A stretch of 64,000 nucleotides of DNA from Halomonas citrativorans (GTDB lineage Bacteria > Pseudomonadota > Gammaproteobacteria > Pseudomonadales > Halomonadaceae). Position numbers and translations under genes: made by a program. Below are positions 57,836 to 64,000 of the stretch, piece by piece. The first letter of the stretch is position 1. Each line of letters begins with the position of its first letter. Where the stretch lies: assembly GCF_900163645.1 (NCBI RefSeq), contig NZ_FUKM01000015.1:1-64000 (forward strand), written 5' to 3'. The notes below the pieces were generated by a model. That model was not told the DNA's origin and ran no database searches. It was given only the letters and a program-made list of their open reading frames with translations.

Positions 57836-58666
57836 AGCCGGAGGCGGCGTATTGTCATCTGAGCTTTTGGGGGCGCAACCGGTATCGTTTTCATCCAGAA
57901 TATCGGCAAAGTCTTCATCGCGCAGCGCGGGCAGGCTTCCTTCATGGTAACTGCCATCAAGCTTACGCAGCGTTGAACACATTCGTTCAATGCGCTCATC
58001 CACCGCGTGCATGTGATCCAGCATTGCCTGCATGGAGCGCGCCACCGGGTCGGGCATGTCCTGGCTGACACCGTAGGCGTCAAAACCAAATTTTTGGCAG
58101 ATGGCCTCGCGACGAACCGGGTCTACCTCTAGCGCTTCTTCAACGTCGGGGTCGGTGCGTTTAACAATCTTGCCGGGAATGCCCACCACCGTTGCGCCAG
58201 GCGGTACTTCCTTGGTGACCACCGCGTTCGAGCCAACCTTTGCACCCGCACCCACGGTAAAGGGGCCGAGAATCTTGGCTCCCGCGCCGACAATAACGCC
58301 ATCCTCAAGGGTGGGGTGGCGCTTGCCCTTGTTCCAACTGGTGCCACCGAGAGTTACACCCTGGTACAGCGTTACATTGTCACCAACCTGCGCGGTTTCT
58401 CCAATAACAACCCCCATACCATGGTCGATAAAAAATCGCCGACCGATAGTGGCCCCTGGATGAATTTCGATGCCGGTCAGCCAGCGGGAAAACGTAGACA
58501 GCGTACGGGCCAGCCATTTCAGGTTTTTTTTCCATAGCCAGTGACCGCAACGATGAATTAACAGCGCGTGGAGGCCGGGATAGTTGGTCAGTACCTCTAA
58601 AAAATTGCGGGCCGCCGGGTCGCGGTCAAATACGCTGTTAATGTCTTCACGTAGGCGTTGGAACAT
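57827..58666 (-). CDS. cysE: Serine O-acetyltransferase
   Basis: CysE makes O-acetylserine, the direct carbon precursor of cysteine. The 279-residue protein has the N-terminal helical domain ([21 protein letters not shown]) and a left-handed beta-helix of hexapeptide repeats: [38 protein letters not shown] and [20 protein letters not shown]. The catalytic histidine-aspartate region is in [14 protein letters not shown]. The C-terminal 60 residues are acidic and extend past the usual end. It lies upstream of iscR, giving a cysteine supply next to the cysteine desulfurase. Confidence 0.95.
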   Translation of the reverse strand: MFQRLREDINSVFDRDPAARNFLEVLTNYPGLHALLIHRCGHWLWKKNLKWLARTLSTFSRWLTGIEIHPGATIGRRFFIDHGMGVVIGETAQVGDNVTLYQGVTLGGTSWNKGKRHPTLEDGVIVGAGAKILGPFTVGAGAKVGSNAVVTKEVPPGATVVGIPGKIVKRTDPDVEEALEVDPVRREAICQKFGFDAYGVSQDMPDPVARSMQAMLDHMHAVDERIERMCSTLRKLDGSYHEGSLPALRDEDFADILDENDTGCAPKSSDDNTPPPAKG

Positions 58667-58804
58667 GAGTGATCCTTGGTCAGGGCTGGCACGCGGTCAT
58701 TTAAGGCATCGCGGATGACAGAGCGCATCGTTAGCAGGATAGCGAGGTTGGGGCGCGGGTGCGTAACTTCAAGTTCTGCCCCACCCCAGGTTTGCGGATG
58801 CCGG

Positions 58805-59542
58805 TCATTGTTTGTCTGCTGATTTTTCCGTTGCGGTTAAAATGCCGCGTAAAATGTTCATCTCCATTTTTTCGGGGCGGGCGCGCAAATAGAGCCTGCG
58901 TAGCCGCGCCATCAACTGACGAGGCTGGGCTGGGTCATGAAATTCAATGGTAATTAGCGTGCGCTCCAGGTGCTCGAAATAACGCTCCAGCTCTTCGTGG
59001 GGCACTAGCTCATCATCAGCATCAGGCGTGGGCGCTGCGTCCTGCTGGCTTAACCAGGCCATGCGGCTCTCGTAGGCAAGTACCTGAACGGCGGCAGCCA
59101 GATTCAGCGAGCTAAAGTCAGCATTGGTGGGAATATGGACATGGGCGTGGCAACGCTGCAGCTCGGCGTTGGTCAGGCCGCTATCTTCCCGGCCAAAGAC
59201 CAGTGCGACGCGTGATGTTGATGCCTGACATTCGCCGGGTAGGCGGTCTGCCAGTTCGCGCGGTGTCAGCATGGGCCAGGGCAGGGTGCGCGAGCGCGCA
59301 CTCGCGCCAACGGCCAGCGTGCAGTCGGCAACGGCATCTTCAAGCGTTGCATGTACGCTGGCCTGATGCAGAAGATGATCCGCGCCGGAAGCGCGCGAAA
59401 TGCTGTCCTGAGTAATGATCTCGCAGCGCGGAGCTACCAGCGCTAAATCGGCCAGACCCATGTTGTGCATGGCGCGAGCAACGCCGCCGATGTTGCCTGG
59501 ATGGCTGGTGCCGATTAAAACGATACGAATGCGCTCAAGCAT
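58805..59542 (-). CDS. trmJ: tRNA (cytidine/uridine-2'-O-)-methyltransferase TrmJ
   Basis: TrmJ methylates the 2'-OH of nucleotide 32 in several tRNAs. The 245-residue SPOUT enzyme has RIVLIGTSHPGNIGGVARA at the start, DLALVAPRC, LVFGREDSGLTNAELQRCH and VHIPTNADFSSLNLAAAVQ with the SAM-binding knot. I place the start at ATG 59542 (MLERIRIVLIG), the family N-terminus; upstream in-frame codons to 59722 overlap the intergenic promoter region. It is divergent from suhB and lies downstream of nothing else on its strand, close to cysE. Confidence 0.94.
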   Translation of the reverse strand: MLERIRIVLIGTSHPGNIGGVARAMHNMGLADLALVAPRCEIITQDSISRASGADHLLHQASVHATLEDAVADCTLAVGASARSRTLPWPMLTPRELADRLPGECQASTSRVALVFGREDSGLTNAELQRCHAHVHIPTNADFSSLNLAAAVQVLAYESRMAWLSQQDAAPTPDADDELVPHEELERYFEHLERTLITIEFHDPAQPRQLMARLRRLYLRARPEKMEMNILRGILTATEKSADKQ

Positions 59543-59739
59543 AATGATAGGGCTCGATAAATGTGAACAGGGCTTGATGAAGAACAGGGCTTGATACAGA
59601 ACATAGCGAACAAACGCGGAAAACGAGCAGTTTAGCACGAGTCGATAGCGTGCCCGAGAGGGGTCTGCTAGAATTGCGCGCCATAGGCAATTATTCCTTC
59701 GCCTAACGTTCTTTAACATCACTGTGACAAGGCCCGATC

Positions 59740-60534
59740 ATGAATCCGATGGTCCAATTTACGTTGCGCGCAGCGCGCAGCGCAGTTGAACAGTTTCAAC
59801 GTGTTCGTGAGCGTATTGAAAACGCTCATGAAGAATCCAATCTTGACCGTCTGCTTGAAGACACGGCGCGCAAGGCCGAGGCGACCATTATCCACCAGTT
59901 GGAGCGTGGCTACCCCCAGCACGGCTATGTGGGTCGCTACACCTCGCATAAAGCGGGTGAAGACGAAGGTAGTGAGACCGTTTGGAAGATCGAACCCATT
60001 CATGGCTACTCTAATTTAGCGGTAGCGGGTAAAGGCTTTGCTCTCTCAGTGGTGTGTCTGGTTAAAGGCCGCCCGGAACACGCGGTGGTTATCTCACCGT
60101 TTGGCGATGATGAATATATCGCCAGCCGTGGTCGTGGCGCTCAACACAATGGCAAGCGTATGCGGGTTAGCAAACCCACCGCGATTACCGGTACGCGTTT
60201 AGCCATGAGCCTGCCCGAAGCGTGGCTGCGTCCTGGCAACTTGCCGGCATTTCTTACCGTTACCCAACAACTTGCACCTCAGGTAGAAACTCTTGTCGCG
60301 ACGGGCTGTGGCCTGCTGGACATGTGTGAGCTGGCCAGCGGCCGAGTGGACAGCGCCTTTGTGCTGGGTATGGAAGAGCAGGATATGCAGGTGGGTACGC
60401 TGTTTTTGAAAGAAGCCGGTGCGCTAATGGGCACGCCCGATGGTCAGCCGAGCGTTAAGGTGGAAGGCCAACTGATGGCCGCAGGTCCACGTCTTTACAA
60501 GGCGCTGATCAAACAACTGGCGCCGCATTTTTGA
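59740..60534 (+). CDS. suhB: SuhB-like inositol monophosphatase family protein with degenerate active site
   Basis: This 264-residue protein aligns end to end with SuhB (MNPMVQFTLRAARSA at the start, YPQH near 58-61, GFALSVVCLVKGRPEHAVV, RGRGAQHNGKRMRVS, GLLDMCELASGRVDSAF and a C-terminal EAGA). The metal-binding motifs are altered. The usual TEESG is replaced around residues 65-73; DPLDGT of the WVIDPLDGT block is EPIHGY here (Glu85, His88, Tyr90); the later WDxAAG is QDMQVG (Asp215 kept, Trp and both Ala lost). Phosphatase activity is therefore unlikely. E. coli SuhB has a phosphatase-independent role with NusA in rRNA antitermination, so a structural role may persist. It is divergent from trmJ. 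Confidence 0.9.
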   Translation: MNPMVQFTLRAARSAVEQFQRVRERIENAHEESNLDRLLEDTARKAEATIIHQLERGYPQHGYVGRYTSHKAGEDEGSETVWKIEPIHGYSNLAVAGKGFALSVVCLVKGRPEHAVVISPFGDDEYIASRGRGAQHNGKRMRVSKPTAITGTRLAMSLPEAWLRPGNLPAFLTVTQQLAPQVETLVATGCGLLDMCELASGRVDSAFVLGMEEQDMQVGTLFLKEAGALMGTPDGQPSVKVEGQLMAAGPRLYKALIKQLAPHF

Positions 60535-60635
60535 TGGGCTGGTAGTAAATGAATAGTTGGAAATGAATGGCTGGTAGTTAATAGCACGCTGTGAATGTTG
60601 AGTGGTAGACGTTCCAGGTTGCCAGCCAACCACTA

Positions 60636-60671
60636 AAAAGGCTCTGCCGGGTTATCCCGGCAGAGCCTTTT
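60636..60671. terminator. Strong bidirectional terminator between suhB and secF
   Basis: AAAAGGCTCTGCCGGG (60636-60651), loop TTAT, CCCGGCAGAGCCTTTT (60656-60671) is a 16-bp perfect stem with A and T runs at the two ends. It lies between two convergent genes and would work in both directions. Confidence 0.95.
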
Positions 60672-60693
60672 GTCGTTATACAAGAACGGTTTG

Positions 60694-61620
60694 TTACGGC
60701 AGCTCTTCTTCCTCTTCATCAAGCTCTTTTTTGGTGGGGATCAAGTCCTCACGCGAAAGCTTGAGTGGCAGAAGCAGCGCGCCAGAGATGTAGATGGAGG
60801 AGAACGTGCCGACGCCAATACCGATCAGCAAGGCGATAGCGAAGTTCTCGATCATATCGCCACCGAGGATTAACAGGGCAAACAGTACCAGCATGGTCGT
60901 GCCGGAGGTTGCCAGCGTGCGCGATAGTGTGGCGTTGATGGCTTCGTTGATGATCTGCGTCATATCGTCGATACGTGACGTACGGATATTCTCACGAATA
61001 CGGTCATAGACGACGATTGTGTCGTTCAATGAGTAGCCGATAACCGCCAGAATCGCCGCCAGCACGGTCAGGTCGAACTCAAGATGAAAGAGTGCGAACA
61101 CGCCCACGACGATAATCACATCGTGAAGCAGCGCCAACAGCGCACCGATGGCAAACTTGTACTGGAAGCGGAAAGCGACATACAGCATGACCACACCGAG
61201 CGCGACCAGCAGGCCAAGGCCGCTTTGATCGCGCAGCTGATCGCCCACCTGGGCGCCAACAAATTCAGCGCGCACCAGAGTAACGCTGTCTCCGCTGGCA
61301 CTTAGCAGGTTGACAACGTCGCTGCCAACGTCAGGATCAAAGGCCTGTTGCAGGCGAATAAGCACCTCGGTTGATGCGCCGAACGTTTGTACAGAAACAT
61401 CCTGGAAGCCGCTTTCTACCAGCAGAAGGCGAATGGCATCCAGCGAGGGTGCGGCGCCGTAGCGAACTTCGATCAGTGTGCCGCCAGTGAAGTCGAGCCC
61501 CAGGTTGAGCTGTTGGAAGAGCAGGGCGCCAATCGACACGATAAGCATCACTGCCGAGGCGATAAACGCAATGTTGCGCCGCCCCATAAAGTCGATTTGC
61601 AGTTGTGATAGGGGTTTCAT
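60694..61620 (-). CDS. secF: Protein translocase subunit SecF
   Basis: SecF with SecD uses the proton gradient to help pull proteins across the inner membrane after SecA-driven entry. The 308-residue protein has six predicted membrane helices, the first near IAFIASAVMLIVSIGALLF, then the conserved QLNLGLDFTGGTLIEVRY, the GEQV-like periplasmic part and the cluster VIGYSLNDTIVVYDRIREN with RTLATSGTTMLVLFALLI. ATG 61620 has AGAGG upstream; GTG 61626 directly abuts that site. It follows secD with a 25-codon mini-ORF between. Confidence 0.97.
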   Translation of the reverse strand: MKPLSQLQIDFMGRRNIAFIASAVMLIVSIGALLFQQLNLGLDFTGGTLIEVRYGAAPSLDAIRLLLVESGFQDVSVQTFGASTEVLIRLQQAFDPDVGSDVVNLLSASGDSVTLVRAEFVGAQVGDQLRDQSGLGLLVALGVVMLYVAFRFQYKFAIGALLALLHDVIIVVGVFALFHLEFDLTVLAAILAVIGYSLNDTIVVYDRIRENIRTSRIDDMTQIINEAINATLSRTLATSGTTMLVLFALLILGGDMIENFAIALLIGIGVGTFSSIYISGALLLPLKLSREDLIPTKKELDEEEEELP

Positions 61621-61653
61621 TGCCACCTCTTACATTCGGGGCTGAGCACGGGG

Positions 61654-61694
61654 TTCAGATCCATGTTCTTCAGATCCATGTTTTTCAGATCCAT
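61654..61694 (-). repeat. 15-bp tandem repeat forming a 25-codon ORF between secD and secF
   Basis: A 15-base unit with TTCAGATCCATG as its core on the plus strand occurs at 61654, 61669 and, partly, 61684. On the minus strand an ATG at 61694, in a different frame and overlapping the secD stop codon, opens a 25-residue reading frame whose first part is MDLKNMDLKNMDLNP. It ends at 61617, overlapping the secF ATG as AATGA. The overlaps suggest translational coupling, but no good ribosome site precedes it, and expression is not established. Confidence 0.7.
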
Positions 61695-63538
61695 AGCTTT
61701 TTGACGGGTCGGCTGCCATAGGTCAGGTTGACCAGGGCACGCGTCACCATTAGCGCGGTGAACATGGACGTCAAGATGCCGATAGACAGCGTGACCGCAA
61801 AGCCTTTGACGGGGCCGGTACCAATCGAGAACAGAATGATCGCCACTAACAGCGTGGTGATATTGGCATCGACAATCGAGGTAAAGGCACGCTCATAGCC
61901 TGCATGAATGGCCTGCTGAATCGACAGCCCGTTACGCAACTCTTCACGTATTCGCTCAAAGATCAGGACGTTGGCATCCACCGCCATGCCCAGCGTTAGC
62001 ACGATGCCCGCAATGCCAGGCAGGGTGAGCGTGGCGCCCAGCATCGACATGACCGCGACCAGAATCGTCAGGTTAAGGGCGAGCGCAATGTTGGCAAAAA
62101 TGCCAAACACTTTATAGCGCGCCAGCATAAACAGCACGAGCAGCAGTAGGCCCACCTGAACAGAAAGCAGGCCGCGCTGAATGTTTTCCGCACCCAGGCT
62201 TGGGCCGATAGTGCGCTCCTGTACAAAGTAGATCGGCGCCGCCAGCGCACCTGAACGCAGCAGCAGCGACAGTTCGGCAGCTTCAGTGGGAGAGTCGAGC
62301 CCGGTGATTCGGAAGCTGTTGCCCAGCGCGCTTTGAATGGTGGCGAGGCTTATCAGGCCGCGCTCTACATAAGGCTCACGCTCAATCGTCTCTTCGCCGG
62401 TCTCAGGGTCAATGACGACCGTATCTTCGCTCTTGTGCTCGATAAATAGCACCGCCATATTGCGACCAATATTGGTGCGCGTGGCGCGGTTCATCAGCGT
62501 GCCGCCAGTGCCATCCAGGTTGATATTTACCTGCGGACGACCGTTTTCATCAAAACTGTTACTGGCGCTGGAAACGCTGTCGCCGGTAATGATCACATCG
62601 CGCATTAGCTCAGCAGAGCGTGATGCATCATTACGGAATACGTGAGTTTCCGTTTCCATACTCGGCGTGTCGTTACGAGCTTCCAGGCGGAACTCAAGGT
62701 TGGCGGTCGCGCCCACGATCCGTTTGGCGGCCACTGTGTCCTGTACGCCGGGGAGTTCAACCACGATCTGGTTAGGACCTTGACGCTGCACCATCGGCTC
62801 GGCAACACCCAGCTCGTTCACCCGGTTACGCAGGGTGGTCAAGTTTTGGTTGATGGCGTAGTCCTGAATTTCGTTAATGGTCTGATCGCTCAGCGCCATC
62901 ACCAGCCTGGAGGAGCGGCCGCTGCCTTCATTGGTATAGTCAAAGTTGGGGAAGTCACGGCTGATCAAACGGCGTGCATTGTCGCGGTCTTCAGTGCTTG
63001 CAAAGTCGATGGAGAGGGAGCGGCCTTCAACATCGGTATTGCGGTAACGAATACGCTCGCTACGCAACAGCTCGCGCATGGCGCTGGCATTCACTTCCAG
63101 GCGCTGGGTGAGTGCCGCTTCCATATCTACTTCCAACAGGAAGTGAACGCCACCGCGCAGGTCAAGCCCCAGTGTCATGGGGGAGGCGGAAAATGCTTGC
63201 AGCCAGGCCGGCGTGGCTTCTGCCAGGTTTAGTGCGACCGTCGCGTCATTGCCTAAAAGGTCGGCGGCAATATCGCGAGCATTGAGCTGGTCGTTGTCGT
63301 TACGCAGGCGAATCAGCCACAGGCCGTTAACTTCTTCGACGCCTTTAACAGCGATGCCGTTTTCGCCGAGTGCGTTCTCAACGCGTTCAATTTGGCGCTC
63401 ATTCAGCGTTTCGCCTTGGGCGCTACTGAGCTGAATAGCGGGATCTTCGGGGAATAAGTTGGGAAGCGAATAGATAAGGCCAACCACCAGGACGACCAGT
63501 ATCAGCAGATACTTCCACAGGGGGTAACGGTTGAGCAT
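61685..63538 (-). CDS. secD: Protein translocase subunit SecD
   Basis: SecD is the larger subunit of the SecDF complex. The 617-residue protein starts MLNRYPLWKYLLILVVLVVG with the first membrane helix. It has a large periplasmic domain (about 30-445; DLRGGVHFLLEVDMEAAL, then LRNRVNELGVAEPMVQRQGPNQIVVELPGV) and five more helices with the conserved MAVDANVLIFERIREEL. I chose ATG 63538 because it gives the family start; in-frame codons to 63619 add a non-family extension. Its stop overlaps a mini-ORF that leads to secF, and yajC lies upstream on the same strand. Confidence 0.97.
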   Translation of the reverse strand: MLNRYPLWKYLLILVVLVVGLIYSLPNLFPEDPAIQLSSAQGETLNERQIERVENALGENGIAVKGVEEVNGLWLIRLRNDNDQLNARDIAADLLGNDATVALNLAEATPAWLQAFSASPMTLGLDLRGGVHFLLEVDMEAALTQRLEVNASAMRELLRSERIRYRNTDVEGRSLSIDFASTEDRDNARRLISRDFPNFDYTNEGSGRSSRLVMALSDQTINEIQDYAINQNLTTLRNRVNELGVAEPMVQRQGPNQIVVELPGVQDTVAAKRIVGATANLEFRLEARNDTPSMETETHVFRNDASRSAELMRDVIITGDSVSSASNSFDENGRPQVNINLDGTGGTLMNRATRTNIGRNMAVLFIEHKSEDTVVIDPETGEETIEREPYVERGLISLATIQSALGNSFRITGLDSPTEAAELSLLLRSGALAAPIYFVQERTIGPSLGAENIQRGLLSVQVGLLLLVLFMLARYKVFGIFANIALALNLTILVAVMSMLGATLTLPGIAGIVLTLGMAVDANVLIFERIREELRNGLSIQQAIHAGYERAFTSIVDANITTLLVAIILFSIGTGPVKGFAVTLSIGILTSMFTALMVTRALVNLTYGSRPVKKLWI

Positions 63539-63621
63539 GCAAGCCCTGCCTTCAATTACAAACGGAATTGCTGTGCGGGGAGCTCCACGCACAGCAAAAT
63601 TTACCATCGTATCTACCATGG

Positions 63622-63661
63622 CACCCCTGCCGGGGTGGCTGGCACTGAATCGGCAGGGGTG
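63622..63661. other. Inverted repeat between yajC and secD
   Basis: CACCCCTGCCG (63622-63632) and CGGCAGGGGTG (63651-63661) form an 11-bp stem with an 18-base loop. On the gene (minus) strand no T-run follows, so this may be an RNA processing or attenuation structure rather than a full terminator. Confidence 0.45.
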
Positions 63662-63670
63662 TTTTAAGCG

Positions 63671-63997
63671 TTAGATGGACTTAATGGTGCCCTTCGGCAG
63701 CACGGCAGCAACGGCGTTTTTCTGTACGTTGACTTCGGTGCCTTCAGATACTTCCAGGGTCAGGAACTCATCACTGACTTTGGTGACGCGGCCAACCAGG
63801 CCACCACCGATCACGACTTCATCGCCTTTGTCCAGGCCGGTGACCAGCTGTTTGTGCTGCTTGGCACGTTTAGCTTGGGGGCGCCACAGCAGGAAATAGA
63901 AAATCAGCACAAAGCCGACCAACATAACGATTTGTGCGATGCCACCGCCAGCTGCCCCTTCCTGGGCATGGGCTGATGAGATGAAGAAATCCAGCAT
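63671..63997 (-). CDS. yajC: Preprotein translocase accessory subunit YajC
   Basis: YajC is a small inner-membrane protein that associates with SecDF. The 108-residue protein has one membrane helix (about 18-38, GIAQIVMLVGFVLIFYFLLWRP in the region) followed by QAKRAKQHKQLVTGLDKGDEVV and VGRVTKVSDEFLTLEVSEG, the family pattern. The ATG at 63997 is complete within the window, three bases from the edge. It is the first of the yajC-secD-secF group, whose upstream partners (tgt, queA) would lie outside. Confidence 0.97.
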   Translation of the reverse strand: MLDFFISSAHAQEGAAGGGIAQIVMLVGFVLIFYFLLWRPQAKRAKQHKQLVTGLDKGDEVVIGGGLVGRVTKVSDEFLTLEVSEGTEVNVQKNAVAAVLPKGTIKSI

Positions 63998-64000
63998 TGC

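Noticed and set aside
59646..59674. Possible suhB promoter with TAGAAT as -10
   Set aside because: The -10 is good, but no acceptable -35 box is found at the right distance, so I did not list it as a feature.
62642..63232. A 196-codon plus-strand frame opposite secD
   Set aside because: secD is clear on the minus strand; the opposite frame shows no motif and no upstream signal.

Overview
The window reads as chromosome of a gammaproteobacterium, most probably a member of the Halomonadaceae (Halomonas or a close relative). This is inferred from gene order and codon style, not from a database match. Supporting points are the gammaproteobacterial block ndk-rlmN-pilW-rodZ-ispG-hisS-yfgM-bamB-der, the def/fmt/rsmB/trkA block divergent from dprA-tsaC-hemF-aroE, a complete bioBFHCDA operon, aceK, and yajC-secD-secF with suhB and trmJ. 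No rRNA, tRNA, CRISPR or prophage was seen. Coding density is very high and no gene-free stretch exceeds 300 bases.

Left arm (1-9060) is accessory DNA: a type VI secretion (T6SS) cargo island. The first 55 bases look like the end of an IS3-family element, which has cut off the 5' part of a vgrG gene. Downstream on the same strand, mostly with overlapping stop and start codons, come a DUF4123 adaptor, a 619-residue protein that I do not recognise (the likely effector), an exported 343-residue protein (the likely immunity protein), a PAAR spike-tip protein, and an exported 899-residue protein with WG-like repeats. The lower-GC stretch between about 2.7 and 9 kb fits acquired DNA.

Middle region (9.2-24.6 kb) is mixed metabolism and stress. 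It holds a persulfide-dioxygenase-like metallo-hydrolase, a RecQ-family helicase with an unusual domain order, a membrane metallophosphoesterase, a LysR regulator divergent from a PRISE-type reductase, and a His-rich DUF2946 protein divergent from a PepSY membrane protein. It also holds a CobW/ZigA GTPase behind a probable Zur box, ethanolamine ammonia-lyase (eutBC), isocitrate dehydrogenase kinase/phosphatase (aceK) and a sirtuin lacking the zinc cysteines.

From 24.6 to 30.2 kb lies the biotin operon bioB-F-H-C-D-A on the minus strand, preceded by two BirA-operator-like palindromes around its probable promoter. From 30.4 to 46 kb come a DTW-domain tRNA modification enzyme, a DMT transporter, a TraB-family protein, the potassium system trkH-trkA, dodecin, rsmB-fmt-def, a TsaP-like protein without LysM, dprA, tsaC, hemF, aroE, an M48 lipoprotein protease and a LEA2-like lipoprotein.

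From 46.2 to 64 kb is a conserved core block. On the minus strand are der-bamB-yfgM-hisS-ispG-rodZ-pilW-rlmN-ndk, then a reduced isc cluster (iscR-iscS-iscA without iscU, hscBA or fdx) under an IscR-type promoter inside the end of cysE, then trmJ. Divergent from trmJ is a SuhB homologue that has lost most catalytic residues. The window closes with secF, secD and yajC. Observations most worth a second look are the T6SS cargo pair, the degenerate SuhB, the reduced isc operon, the double BirA and single Zur and IscR sites, and a 15-bp repeat forming a mini-ORF between secD and secF.
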